A stretch of 64,000 nucleotides of DNA from the NCBI RefSeq assembly GCF_001641265.1, contig NW_020167543.1, forward strand, positions 87,501-151,500. The letters are read 5' to 3'. Numbering within the stretch: the first letter of the stretch is position 1; every line of letters begins with the position of its first letter. Shown piece after piece: positions 43,796 to 55,041 of the stretch. The position numbers and the translations under genes were made by a program. The stretch comes from Pseudogymnoascus destructans. Its lineage: Eukaryota; Ascomycota; Leotiomycetes; Thelebolales; Thelebolaceae. The notes beneath the pieces were generated by a model. That model saw nothing but the letters and a program-made list of their open reading frames with translations. It was not told where the DNA came from and searched no databases.

Positions 43796-45247
43796 CTAGT
43801 TTTTTGAATCGTCTGAGGAATAACCGTCTGAGGAAAATCCATCATGTTCACCATATTCTAATGGTCGTAGAAGTGGTGTCCCTTCTCTTCTTCGTTCTGC
43901 TTCACGGCGTAGGCGTTCGTGTGCTTCTAACACTCGTGTTCCCTTTTCTTCTCTTGGGATGCTTTCCTGCTGGTGAGGGTATTCCGGTCGGCACCTCACT
44001 GTGCGAACTGCAACCTCCCAGTATTGTGTAGTGTCCTGCCAGCTCATTGGTGGCTTGGGCACAGGAATTCTTTGATCGACCGTCTCCTGAAGCATGGCTT
44101 CCTTGAAGGTTCTTACTGCTCCTGGCAGTTGTTCCTTGAAGAGAGTCTTACTTGCTGTCTTCTCAAATGCTTGTAACCATTGCTTTTGAGAACTAGTGAG
44201 CTCCTTGTCATCGTTCTTGTCTTCTCTGTTTGACAAGTGGAATTCCTCGAGATCCTGAGTAGTAATACTCCAGTTCTCTTTTCCTTTTAACGTGGCACAT
44301 AGCTGTCCTCGTGGGGGCTTGCACCCGCCTTGACCTTGCCAAGTAGCATTAAGCTGTTTGCCATACTTTTGTCCTCCATTCCCTTTCTTTGACTGTCTGC
44401 AGTTTCGCGCTATGTGTCCAGGCTTATTGCAGTTGAAACAGAGCCGTTCTTGGAACTGTCGCTCCTTGTTGGGATTGTGGGGTTTGCCATTAGGCTTGAA
44501 AGTAGCGTCAAGTTCCATAGGTTGGGGCCAATGACTCTTTGTTTGTCCTCTCTTCTGAGTCCAGTGTTGACTAGGTGGTCCCCCTTTCTTCTCGAGTTGC
44601 CGTTCGTAGTGACGATTGTCAATCTTCTGAGCCAATTCAATCATCTCTCTAAGGTCATCTGGTTTGTCAGACCTTGAGATTTCGTCCTTCACATGGTCTT
44701 TCAGACCTGCGTAGAATTGGTCACAGATAGCCTCGTCTCCCCAGTTGGTGAGTGTTGCATGCTGTTGAAACTCAGCGGTGTATGCAACTGCTGACCCTCT
44801 CTGCTTGAGAGCCTGGAGTGCCCTGACTGCATTTCGTCGTTCATCAATGTCTCCGAAGTTTGCCTTAAGCGTTTTGAGGAATCCGTTCCAGGATACAAAA
44901 ATTTCCTTCGTTCCTTGGCTAGCTAAGGTGTTGCATTTTCCGTCGGGTGTTCGATGGTTCATGTAGTCGGCGAGGTAGTTAGAGATCCATTCTGAGGCTG
45001 GTCCTCGAAAGAGTGCCACAGCCCATAGGACCTGTTCCACTTCTTTGTTGAAGTGTTTGGCGTTAAACGCCATCCATAGCTCTGTCTGGATGATGAAGCT
45101 CTTAAGCTTCTTGCGATCCCCATGAAAGGTGTCTGGGAATGCAATCTTCAACTTGTCTGAAGGGTGAGCCTGTGGGGCTTCGATGGTAGGTTCAGTAGCA
45201 GCCTTCCCCTTCAATCCAACATTTGATCCAGTATCGTCTCCAGCCAT
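43796..45247 (-). CDS. gypsy copy 1 Gag
   Basis: 483 aa, residue-for-residue identical to the Gag of copy 2. Contains the retrotransposon Gag helical domain (FRGPASEWISNYLADYMN and following) and one CCHC zinc knuckle (CFNCNKPGHIARNC). Ends in an acidic Ser/Asp tail (SSDGYSSDDSKN). It is the capsid/nucleocapsid protein of the element. Reading frame open throughout. Confidence 0.93.
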   Translation of the reverse strand: MAGDDTGSNVGLKGKAATEPTIEAPQAHPSDKLKIAFPDTFHGDRKKLKSFIIQTELWMAFNAKHFNKEVEQVLWAVALFRGPASEWISNYLADYMNHRTPDGKCNTLASQGTKEIFVSWNGFLKTLKANFGDIDERRNAVRALQALKQRGSAVAYTAEFQQHATLTNWGDEAICDQFYAGLKDHVKDEISRSDKPDDLREMIELAQKIDNRHYERQLEKKGGPPSQHWTQKRGQTKSHWPQPMELDATFKPNGKPHNPNKERQFQERLCFNCNKPGHIARNCRQSKKGNGGQKYGKQLNATWQGQGGCKPPRGQLCATLKGKENWSITTQDLEEFHLSNREDKNDDKELTSSQKQWLQAFEKTASKTLFKEQLPGAVRTFKEAMLQETVDQRIPVPKPPMSWQDTTQYWEVAVRTVRCRPEYPHQQESIPREEKGTRVLEAHERLRREAERRREGTPLLRPLEYGEHDGFSSDGYSSDDSKN

Positions 45248-45293
45248 GTTGCTTTGTGTGTAAGCTGGTACCTCGTGGAAGTGGTGCTCAAAG

Positions 45294-45661
45294 TGTAACG
45301 CTGACTTCTAAATGATAGAAGACACAGAGGTTTCTTGCGTAAGGTTGACTTGACAGAGGAGGCAGGGGATTAGACACAGGCTTTCCAAGTAACACGTTAC
45401 AGTATTGTAAAGAATACTATATTGAGTTGAGCACGAAGCTCCTATCTAAGGAAATACTATCTACTTATATAGTGGCGTCGTGCCTCATGGGTAATCTGGA
45501 TAGTTGGCGGATAGCTAGATATTCAGGATAGTTTGTGGATAGCTCAACTATCCATTAGCCCCGTCACATGGCAGCCTACCCCGCTTCCCACTGTGACTCA
45601 CACGTCACGTTACTAGGCCCTGGCCCTGTAACCATGACATCATGTTACTATAGCCGTAACA
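45294..45661 (-). repeat. gypsy copy 1 5' LTR, complete, 368 bp
   Basis: Bounded by TGTTACGGC and CGTTACA (TG...CA, read on the minus strand). Contains the TATATAAG box. Compared with the 3' LTR of copy 2 it lacks a 27-bp and a 2-bp insertion; it agrees with the 5' LTR of copy 2 where both exist. Confidence 0.93.
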
Positions 45662-45680
45662 AAAGGGTGCATCGCAAATA

Positions 45681-45905
45681 ATGCATCAATTAGCATTGTT
45701 AAAAGCAGAGAACCAAAACCTGCGACAGACAAATGAAGTGCTAAGCAAGCGCCGGAGAGCTAAAAAAACACGACTACAGCAAGGAGGATCACTTAGTCAA
45801 CAGGTAGCACAGGAGCTACAGGACGAGAGGGACATTGTGCAGCAAGTAGAGCAAGAAATAAGGGCAAGTAGTGGTCGGAAGCCAAGGGAAGAAACTCTTG
45901 TATGC
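45681..45905 (+). pseudogene. pogo/Fot1-type transposase C-terminal fragment
   Basis: Starts directly beside the gypsy LTR with LALLKAENQNLRQTNEVLSK, then RRRAKKTRLQQGGSLS and a glutamine/glutamate-rich helix. This is the characteristic tail of fungal DDE (Tc1/mariner, pogo branch) transposases, after the catalytic domain. The DDE domain and DNA-binding domain are missing. The gypsy LTR abuts it, so the insertion probably broke it. Family from memory. Confidence 0.7.
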
Positions 45906-46250
45906 GACACTCACTTGTGGAGGACGTTACTCGATATATGCATTAAGTCGATATATTTTTGTGGATCCGAGGCATCGACTTATCGTATTTTTACTGTAGT
46001 CACATTAAATTAAGCTTTTTAGTGTGCCTGCCAGTCTGAGTCAAAGTTTAATATCATACGGTGATTGGACACTAAATTACAAGTGCGACCGACACCTAGT
46101 AGACCACATGAAAATCGCCTATTATCAGCCTGTAATTATAAAATCGTTGTATACCGTGGTCTAGATTTTGTCTGGCTTTTTATTGTGATACCTCAATCTA
46201 TCGTGCGCCAACCGTGACCGTATTGACACCTACTCTCAATCCATTACAAA
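45906..46250. other. Spacer, promoter region of the HNH gene
   Basis: AT-rich. Contains repeated cgatatat phrases around 45930-45960, perhaps from the terminal part of the pogo-type element. No gene. Confidence 0.35.
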
Positions 46251-47536
46251 ATGCCGCCAACCATACCGCCATGTATTGCCTCATCATTGTCAGCCGACGA
46301 CCAGGAGGAAGTTTTGGCACTGACAATGAGGTCAGTGTCTGCGTCGACCGCGTTTTCGTCTCTGCCAAGTACAAGCTCGACTTCAGACTTTGTTAATGCG
46401 AAGATTGAGAGCCTCGCAGCCGATATAGCTGCGGGAAGTCATCTCAAGGAAGCCCTCCGTGACGCCAAGAAACGAAAGGCTGTGGCAGAGAATGACTTTA
46501 TTGAGACGATGAGCAAGACGGAGGCGGAGTTGGCGGAAGCAGAGAGAGAGCTGGTGGTGGTCAAGCGCCAAAAGAAGATGATCGTCGATGACCTTGATGA
46601 AATGTTACCCAATTTTGATAGCCTCGGAAGCGCATACGCTGTGACCATCACGTCTCGAATCATGGCCGCTACCTGTCGCCAGAGAAAGGGAAGGCCATTC
46701 AATCAAAAGGCATTCGCCCAAGGCGTGCTGGATTATTATGGGGCAAAGAGGAAGACAGACAGTGGCGGCTCAGAGAAATATTGTCACTTGACGGGGTGGC
46801 ACGATGCAGAATTCGTCAAATGCGCGCACATCGTGCCGAAATCCCTAGAGTCGGATGAGCTCGCATACCTATTCGGTGTGCGAGAGACAGTACTATCAGA
46901 GTCGAGAAATGGTAAGCCTGTCTGTCGTGTCATGGAACCTGCTAATAAAGAGTAGGACTAACTCTTCTTCGATCCATCGAGACCGCCCTCGACAATGGCG
47001 GAATAGTCTTTGTTCCCGACAAGCCGGCTCCAGGGGAGGATACCGTCTGGAGATGCCTATTGCTAAAGCAGGACAAGGCATCGGATGAGTATCTGAAGCC
47101 TAGAAAGTGGAGGGAGCTCGACGGGAAGGAGCTTACGTTCCTGACGCCCAATCGCCCAGCCCGTCGATACCTCTACTTGAGGTATATTATTACTCTTCTC
47201 TACCAGAAGAGAGAAGGGAATATGGACTGGGTCGATCAAGTACTCAACCGGACTGATGCAAGAGGGTATATGTGGGCTACGCCAGGCGCATACCTTAGGA
47301 AGACCATGCTTGTCATGCTCGCCCGCAAAGTGTCCGACCACTTCTACCCAGAGGCATTCTATGGGCAGTCGACTTTTGACAATGCCGACGGATGTCCTGG
47401 CCGCAGCGCTGAAGCCGAAGAAGACCTAGCGATGGGATTTAACCTGAGGATCGAAGACGCATTTGCCGAGGCCAAGCAGAATAGCAAGGGCGAGGAAGAG
47501 TCGGGCGGCGAATCGGACGGCGACGAGGGTGATTAG
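46251..47536 (+). CDS. Fungal HNH-nuclease domain protein (HNH_2 type)
   Basis: Two exons, 46251..46911 and 46956..47536, 413 aa; the 44-bp intron (donor GTAAGC, acceptor GAGTAG after CTAAT) splits the Gly codon of an RNGLTLL motif. The N-terminal 130 residues form a charged coiled coil. The HNH domain is about residues 170-240: CHLTGW, KCAHIVPKSL (the central His), LFGV, and NGLTLLRSIETALDNGGIVFVP. The C-terminal part is helical and ends in a Glu/Asp/Gly-rich tail. Such proteins are common and variable in number in filamentous fungi; substrate unknown. Frame is fully open inside a transposon island. Function as a nuclease is inferred from the motif only. Confidence 0.82.
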
Positions 47537-47856
47537 TGAGTGTTCTGTGGGTACAGAGGGGGCCATTGCTGCCCCCCTACCCGTCCTTTTTGTTTGCTTG
47601 TGTTATTTGGTAGTCAGCTGGTGTATCGATTGTATTGCGCAAGGTTATTCTGGTTTGCTTGATTCTGGCTATTGTATCGTCTTGGGGTCTGGGGCTGTGC
47701 CGTCGCTGTTCGAAAGTCAGCAATGTTGTTATGCTTCATAATTTTCTTGCTAAAATCAGAGTGTGAGTAGTTGCGTCAGATCGGTCCAAGATAGTGGGCA
47801 TTATTCCAATCAATCACAGTTTCACGTTATATCAGATCAGGAATGTATACTTGTCA

Positions 47857-48195
47857 TCAACTGTGATTCTTCTCGTCGACCTTGCTCTTGTCCCCGCCTG
47901 CACAGCATCCCATCAACCTCCCGTACCCTGCTCCCCACTGAGGGTCCAAGGATCGCGCCAGGTGGTCGATGGCGTACATGAGCGTGACATTGTCACTGAC
48001 CATAGCCAAATCAAACGTAGACTCTTGGCACTCCTTGGCGGCCATTTCCGCGACAACGATGATGGCATCCTTGGTCATGGCGCATAGGCGTTCAGTGGCG
48101 TTGGTTTCGGTGAGGGCATATAGAGTGGTGAGGCCGTCGTCTGCTGGCAGCCCGAATTCCTGGAGTAGGTCGGCCCGAATAGTTGTCTAGTGATG
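47857..48195 (-). CDS. Unrecognised protein, 3' exon or fragment
   Basis: Minus strand, open from a CACTAG acceptor-like site near 48190 to a stop at 47857. The product reads IRADLLQEFGLPADDGLTTL, continues through LAMVSDNVTLMYAIDHLARS and ends in a lysine-rich tail. It looks like real soluble alpha-helical protein by composition, but no upstream exon could be joined with confidence. Family unknown. Possibly the same decayed locus as the cysteine-motif gene at 48.6-49.1 kb. Confidence 0.35.
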
Positions 48196-48647
48196 CTCGG
48201 AGTGACCCTCATGGCGTTGGAAGAGTTGTCCGCCGTGGACTCCATTACGGCCTACTCTATCACGAGGATGAAATCATAGGTAATGGTAGTGTAGGGTTGT
48301 ATACATAATTACCTAATTATCGTAGACACACCATTATTGTAGACCCGAAACAAGAAGCGGCATAGTATATTCCACTCGTCTCTACGATAAAATACTGATA
48401 TATTTCAGCCCTCTTCCGAGCCAGGACTGCCGAAGTAGTGGCAGTAAATTTAGGGCTCTATTGAACGATGGGTACAGTTGATTTTTGGCGTGTTGCTTTG
48501 TTCGGTCGAGATGAGGATCTTTGATGTAATAGTCAGCACAAATCGACCTCACCTTAGACCAAGTCATCGAGAGCCGCAATTATGAGAGACTGACGCAAAT
48601 TATGGATAATGTATTAACGACTTGGGAGGGATAGTCAAACTCACAGG
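48196..48647. other. Gap, nothing recognised
   Basis: No motif or convincing frame on either strand. Confidence 0.35.
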
Positions 48648-49116
48648 TTAAGCTATTCCACCATCGACCACGAGAAAGCCGCGCCAACCCCTGATTCCAC
48701 TCCGGCCACTGCCACACAAACATACCACCCACACCCACGTTGCCGATACCACCGCCGGGTATATGAGCACCACAGACACACCGCGAAAGGGGTCATCACA
48801 CACAATGACGTCCGCATCAAAGCCCTGTTTCCTCATCCAACGCTGCATCCTCCCGACTGAGCCCAATTCGTTGCGCCTGGGGCAAGGGAAGGACGACTGG
48901 CAACCCCATCGTCTGACCGGCCAGTACACAGGGAATTCGCTTTCTCACGCACCAGGCACAGGCTGTTGTGGGGTGTGTATTGGGTCCATTTCTCGTAATA
49001 CCGTACCTGAACGCACGCCGGTTCACACACGAAACCGTGTCTTCGACAGTGGGCCGCGCCCAGGGCGGCTCCGACAATTCTCCCTCCCTAAATCTAGCCT
49101 CCCACATTGGTTTCAT
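48648..49116 (-). pseudogene. Cysteine-motif protein (CX2CX6C), frameshifted
   Basis: Two overlapping minus-strand frames complement each other. The first has CAWCVRKRIPC, exactly CX2CX6C with basic residues in the loop, as in half of a fungal Zn2Cys6 cluster. The second picks up at about 48929 with WMRKQGFDADVIVCDDPF and a hydrophobic strand. One frameshift around 48870 would join them. No second half-cluster is visible, so DNA binding is doubtful. Family not recognised. Confidence 0.4.
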
Positions 49117-49448
49117 CCTTTCGTTGTACTACTGAGGTGGGCACGTCTGATCTAGTCCTGAGGGATTCATGGACGCATCGTCCGCCGACGAAGAAGACAA
49201 AATCGTTCTCGTTCTCCTGCATGTTATCATTGAAGCCGTCCATGATCTCGTCATCCTCAGATTATTGTTCGAGATGTTCACGACGTCAGTACGCTCTTGT
49301 GTGGCAGTGAATGTTGCCTGCTGCTCGTCTGTGGCGGTGTTCGAAAACTGCTCCAGAGTGGCAGATCTCGAGTCCCGGTCGTCTGGCGCCACATCATCCA
49401 GACTTTGCCTCGGTCGCTAGTTCTCTCTCTCATTGCCCGGGTTACTCG

Positions 49449-50733
49449 TTAACCTGCAGCTGAAGGTCTCTGGTGTTGCTTCTCTGTTTGTCGTGGATGC
49501 GTTTTGATGTCTCCTTGCATGTCTTTTAGCCTTTTCTCATTAGCCTCTCTTATTGACTTCTCTTGTTCCGCGTGACTGTCAATTTCTTGTTTGAGTATTA
49601 ACACGCGCTCCCGTTGCCGTTCACAGTTGCCCCTTGCAGCTTGTGAGGCTTCACGCGCATTGTTCAAGGGATTCTCACAACGCCACCGCCTCTTCGGCAT
49701 TGACGGCCAGACTATTTATCCGGACAACATCCTCGTCCACCCGACTTTCCAATGTGCCAATGGTGGAACGAAGAGCATCGAACTCGGCATTGTGTTCGAC
49801 AATCAGAGTCTCGTATGACTTTATTGTACCATGGAGTTTACCCATGTCCTTTCCGAGTCTGCCTATTTCGCTGCTTGGACGTTGGCCTTGGGTCTGTTCC
49901 CATCTGCCACAGTTCGTATCTTGTTAATTTCGTTCTGTAATTTGTCGTTATCGGTCGACATGAGGCATATTTCGCTTTCTTGCTCGACAATTTGCTGTTG
50001 GTTCTCATTTGCCGTGGCCTTTAGTTCTTTCACTGAGTTTCAGAGCGAATTGTTGTCGTTCAATATCCTCTTGTCTCGATTGGCGAATAGTCGCGCGCAG
50101 ATGTGACTTCCCTGTTGAGTCTAGCGACATCTTTATTCTGATCCTCAAGCGCCAAATGTTGTAGCGCTATAGTCTCCTGTTGTTTGGTGATTCTTGTTGT
50201 ATAATGACGTTTTGGTCCCGAAGATTGTTACAGATCTTCTTCACATTTGTAATTTCCCAATCATGGGCACCCAAGGTAGACTTGTTAGATACAATTGTCT
50301 CGCCAAGATCTGCGACCTCCATAGTGAGACTGTCGTTACTTGCAGGGAGACGTTGAATTTCCTCCTTGAGCTCTACGAGCTCCTTGTTTTGGACTTCGTA
50401 GTCCGACAGACGAGATGCGGCAATGCGTCTCGATTCACCATTTTCGTCATGTAAGGAGTCGATGGTTGATTTGGCTTCGGCGATTTTGGCCTCGAGTTCC
50501 TTGATAGTATTCATGTATGAACCCTGTTCCTTGGTATGCGATTCGATGGTAGTAGTGAATTTTGCATGCTCTTCTTCCAATGTGTCCACGGCCAGCTGGT
50601 GTGACTCAATGATACCCTTCTGCAGAGCAACTTCTTTGTAAAGATCTTCAACTGATGCCTTAGCTGTCGTCAAACCTTCTTCGATGTCAATCTTTTCGCC
50701 TTTGGAGTCTGGTGACAATCCGTCGAAGCTCAT
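49449..50733 (-). pseudogene. Coiled-coil protein, broken
   Basis: Minus strand. From 50733 to 50167 a 188-aa frame (starting MSFDGLSPDSKGEKIDIEEG) is a nearly continuous heptad-rich coiled coil. After a stop, similar helical sequence resumes at 49700-49449 (KRRWRCENPLNNAREASQAA). The region between shows more Gln/Asn/Glu-rich helical frames with shifts. No homologue recognised. A small frame at 51210-51019 may be an upstream exon. Looks like one long coiled-coil gene decayed by frameshifts. Confidence 0.45.
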
Positions 50734-51651
50734 TCGCCTCGTTTGTCGAGCGACCTTGCTCTTTTTTTGTCTTAATCCGTTGTAAATGAATAGAGAACAA
50801 CGTTTTGTTGCTGGAGCCCCGAGAGTTCGCCATCAAGAACATTTTTTTCATTTTGGAGCTTTGTGATGCTTCATTGGAGCCCCGTTATTCTGTCCGCCAG
50901 TTGATCCTGCTCCTGTTTCGAATTGATCCTTTGTTCCTGACAGTCTGAGTCAACCATTTCTTTTTGTCACCGCAGCTTCTTTCGGGCAAGCGAAGTTAAC
51001 TGACCCTGTTCTGCCCACTCACAGTTCACCGTCGTTGTCCTCTTCCTCTCTTCCGACATACTTCACCTCCTCCGAAATGTTAAATCGATTCATATCACCT
51101 TGAAGCCTCAGTAGCCACTTACGGATGAACTTCTTTTTAATACCGAGAAATCTGTGAGTGCTCTCTCTATCCCTTTCCGATTCACAAGAGTTCTTCGTCA
51201 TCAAGTTCACATCGTTCCGACTTGGACTGTCAATAGCAGGACCTCACCGCATCAACCAGGCTGTTTAAGCATCGTAAGTCCGTTCCGCTCGCTTTGGTGA
51301 ACGCCGATTTGTTATATTCACTTTATACTGACTCGAGATTTTCCAGGAAGCTCTCGCGCCATGAGCTGTCGTGCCAAACCCTTTTCGCGGATACTACGTC
51401 TGGTATATTTTACCATCCCTTTCCACCCGTTTTGACGGGCACGAGCCATTCGAATTCACCTGTACAGGAGACCTCGACCGCGGTTGGTGACGATTTTGCT
51501 TGGTTACAATTATTCGGCGCCTAAACACTGATTGACAACAATTGTTTTTCCGCATTGTGAGTCTATCTTGCTTATTTTGATGTGCACAAACTTCTCATTG
51601 ATACATTATACTGACTCGGGTTAATGTAGATCCTCGGCCAACACGGACAAG

Positions 51652-52690
51652 ATGGGTAACGACGTTGATGCCCAGCCTGGGAGGAGTACAGAATCACTAG
51701 GTAGAGCAGTCCGGTACCGAAAATCGGCCATTAAGAAGATGATTAGTGATTTCCTACCAGAAGATCGAGCAATCATGGATGCCTATTTGGAGAAGTATGA
51801 ATCGGAGGCACGACTACGAAAGAACAAGTCCATGAAACAGCGAGAGTACAACTCGATGCCGTTAGTGGCTGGTACCGCAACTGTCCCCTCCGCAGTGCCA
51901 GACCATCAGGCAGAGATTGGTGGAAGTAGCGCGGCCGGCGCCCCCGAGGCAAACGATGGACACGCCGATGCCCCTGGAACGAGCGAACAATCGACACTGG
52001 AGTCAGGCGTTCAAGGCATGCTTGCTGTTCCTGCTACATTCAACAAAGTTGGTGGTAGTCCTACAGCCCCCGACGGGACTAGATCACCTGTCAGCCGCTC
52101 AGAATTGGTCTCGGGCGAACTTGTCGAGGACAACCTCGGCGCGCAGGACACAACTCTTACAAAGGACATACAAAAGGAATCTAGTTCGACGACGACTTGT
52201 TCCGTGCCACGAACCCCCTTTCGGAATAGCAGCGAGAATAATATCCAGTCAGCTTCAAGGCCAATACTAGACAAAAATCTCAATTCGTTATCTTTGCATC
52301 TCCAGGCAGCGAATGATCTAATGGGAACAATCGCAGACGACAAACACCCTATCCTACAACTGCGGCTAGGTAGTGATGCAAAACGAGCCATTACCGCGGC
52401 CGTGAAAGAGACGATTGATGACAACATGACAGTTGTGAAAATGAGACACACGAGCCTAAATTCCAGCTGAACTCGGTCTTGAAATGGAAAAGAACTTGCC
52501 AGATGAGTTCAACCACAAGGAACATATCGAGCGGGAGAAGCTCGAGAACCCTAACCACTACAGTGGCCTCTTGGAGAGAATGTACGGGGAAGATTGCAAT
52601 CCAGTCACGGGGACTGCCAACACCAGGAATAGAAGAAAAAGGCGGGAAGAAAAGGACCGGCCTCCAGATGGAGAGCGTGCTTGGAATTAA
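51652..52690 (+). CDS. Unrecognised protein with apparent frameshift
   Basis: Opens MGNDVDAQPGRSTESLGR after a plausible 5'-UTR intron (donor GTGAGT near 51556, acceptor TGTAG at 51630). The first frame gives 272 aa: a basic helical N-terminus (RKSAIKKMISDFLPEDRAIM) and a long Ser/Thr/Ala low-complexity middle. It stops at 52468, but coding-like sequence resumes at 52484 in the next frame (MEKNLPDEFNHKEHIEREK, then NPNHYSGLLERMYGED) and ends at 52690. Either one base was lost or gained near 52455, or a very short intron exists. Family unknown. It is divergent from the coiled-coil locus. Confidence 0.45.
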
Positions 52691-52714
52691 GAACAGTGTG
52701 GCCAATAGTCCAAA

Positions 52715-52764
52715 CAGTTCAGTTCAGTTCAGTTTAGAGGGTCAAACTGAACTGAACTGAACTG
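52715..52764. repeat. Perfect 21-bp palindromic arms of CAGTT units at hAT end
   Basis: Four CAGTT units plus T, loop AGAGGGTC, then the exact reverse complement. A TAGAGGGTC stretch in it resembles a hAT-type terminal start. It lies about 200 bp beyond the 3' end of the hAT transposase. Confidence 0.8.
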
Positions 52765-52966
52765 TCGAGATCTCAAACTGAACTGATAACATTTGGCTTG
52801 AACGGACTGATAAACGGACTGATAAACTGATAAACTAATAGTTTGTACACGTGATTCCATATGGTAAACACCAATAACTTTAACATGCAATAACTCAATA
52901 GTCAACACCTCAAATAACTTAAAACCAGTTCAAATTGCAGTCCATGATCTGCCGGATACAGCTAGA

Positions 52967-54695
52967 CTAGTATGGCTGAAGTAGAACTGATCTATCAATG
53001 ACCAACAGGTCAGAAGGCACTTCAAGATCATCCACATATGGTATGCTCCCCCGGCACAACCACGACTTGCAACACTCAATCGCCTGAATAGACTCGATGC
53101 CTAGCTGATTCCTGCGGTCAGTAAGAGTGATTTTACAGGCTGAAAAGAGACGCTCCGGCTCTGCTGACATTGCTGGAATCGACAACATATCCAAGGCCAT
53201 GCGGCTAAGGTTTGGGTAGGTTAGTCGTTGTGTTGGTTCCAACCACCAAGACCGTGGGTCCCTGACTTCTGGAAGTGTTGGGGCTTGTAAATACTTTGCA
53301 TATTCATCGCTTTCAAGGCCGGTTTGTTGCTTCCGCTGAATATATTGTGTAAAGGCATTAGAGACCCCAGAACTTGCTGACTCTGTTGCCTGGGATGCTT
53401 GTGTAGGCACTGAAACTGCAGTCGACTTGTAATCTGACTCCCAGAACTCCTGCATCTTTGCCTTACAATCGGCATGCCATTCCTTCTGCCAGCTACTTTC
53501 AATATAATCCCATTTCCATTGTGGACATAATACTAAGGCTGCAATATAAACAGGAGATCTGTCAGTGAGGGTGTAGTACATATCCAACTTGGCCCACCCT
53601 GAGTTGCAGCAAGGACTCATAAAAGGATCCTCAGCATATACTCGCTTAGCGTCTTTAAACTGCTCAAGCAGAAAGTCCATTGATAGCAGTACTTTATCGA
53701 TTGTGTCACCACGAGCTTCTGTAGAAAGTGTGGCATGGTGAAAAGACAGGAGAAAGTCGTGAAGCTTTTGAAGCTCAACCCAGTCCTGCTCTGACAATAA
53801 GTCGCAGTCGTTTTCTTTATATTGATGACAATAGAGATTGACAGGCGTTTTGAGAATTATAGCAGTGCTGATCATTTTATACCAAGAGTTTCACTGTGTC
53901 GAGTTGTCCCGTGCAAGGTTACGGCCTCCGCTAAGCTCTTGAAATCTAGCGATCCGTTGCGGGCTCCTTTGTATATGAACTACAATGTTATATAGCATGC
54001 CAAGTGGCCCTTTCTTTCTCCACCGTGCCATTTCAGCTTCTGTGGGGAGCGACAATAGCTTTGTATTGTTCTCTTCTGCAAGAGCTTCATCCTCAGTTTG
54101 AAAGAGAAAGGCTTGGGCTGCCAGATTGATGATGTGGCCATTGCACCGAAGCCTGTGAGAAAGTGGGTTGTAGTAGATTTTGTATTGATCCAAGAGCACT
54201 GTAAAATGAGTTAACTAAAGTCTAAAACATGAGAATGATTTATACAGACTCTCAGATAAAGACACCATCATTGTATCATTATTGTCTGCATTGTCCATTA
54301 CAAAGTATCCAACCTTTGAAGCAATCCCATAGTCATTAATGACCTGCATAATGATCTGTGCTTGATTCTCTGCTAAACTCATTCTTAGTTAAACAACGAT
54401 TAGAGCATTTCAAAGTACTAACCTGAATGTTTTCCCTCTATCTCCTTTAAGGCAAGTACAGAATGTGTCAACTCCCCATTTTCACTGATATAATGCGCAA
54501 TCATTCAAGAATCGCTAGGGAATTAGGGGAGGACCAAAGATTTACAGTAAAGTGGACTTTGGAGAGTGCCAATTGGACCTTCTGTTGTATCCATAGTCGC
54601 TCATTTTCATACATACGGAGCGTCCACGCTTGTATTGACATATGCGAATCAGGAAGCCAAACATCCACTTCTGGATTAAGGTAATGAAGAAACAC
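52967..54695 (-). pseudogene. hAT-family transposase, interrupted
   Basis: Minus strand. The 5' piece (54695-54501) has LALSKVHFTVNLWSSPNSLA, the start of the catalytic RNase H-like region. After an intron-bearing stretch the frame reads LRCNGHIINLAAQAFLF, then passes an in-frame TGA at 53888-53890 and continues to the hAT C-terminal dimerisation domain (LSRMALDMLSIPAMSAEPERL, then LTDRRNQLG) and stop at 52967. N-terminal zinc finger (BED) not seen; the left-hand end in element orientation is replaced by the LTR element at 54821. Not functional as read. Terminal repeat seen at one end only. Confidence 0.85.
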
Positions 54696-54710
54696 CCTAA
54701 ATTCCTCTCA

Positions 54711-54751
54711 GATAACTGCTTGTAGTGATTTTTTCGCTACAAGCAGTTATC
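54711..54751. repeat. Perfect 15-bp inverted repeat
   Basis: GATAACTGCTTGTAG, 11-base T-rich spacer, then its exact reverse complement. Located just upstream of the hAT transposase 5' fragment; could be part of a subterminal region. Confidence 0.85.
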
Positions 54752-54820
54752 CACCGCACGTAAAGGTGCTCTAGTACTGCAGGATCCATTGTATGCTCCA
54801 TATCTGGTTCTTCAGCTAGG

Positions 54821-55041
54821 TGTTACGATTACAGCTTACAGCTTGTACAGTTATTATGGTTGTTATAGGCATAAGGGGATTACGGGTGCAGCCTTAGCCA
54901 CCAAGGCTACAACCGCTAAGCGGACAACTGTATATTACAAGGAATAGCCTCACCTTCCTTCCTTCTTCTTCTTCTCTCTTTAGATTCAATCTAGCTTACT
55001 TTACCCGGACTGGCACCATGACCTCCATGACCATCGTAACA
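54821..55041 (+). repeat. 221-bp LTR of a further retroelement
   Basis: Begins TGTTACGAT and ends ATCGTAACA, a 9-bp perfect terminal inverted repeat with TG...CA ends. The flanks (ctagg and taaga) do not match, as expected for the 5' LTR of a truncated element with its internal part to the right. Confidence 0.75.

Larger units (their letters stand above)
41586..45661 (-). mobile_element. Ty3/gypsy chromovirus copy 1, truncated in pol
   Basis: Minus-orientation element with one complete LTR at its 5' end (45294-45661), gag (45247-43796) and the front of pol (protease, reverse transcriptase, RNase H). It breaks off after the RNase H region. Integrase, chromodomain and 3' LTR are absent. The stretch 41586-45608 is collinear with 57667-61689 of copy 2, exactly 4,023 bp in both, and encodes identical Gag and identical Pol over the shared part. 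Confidence 0.95.
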
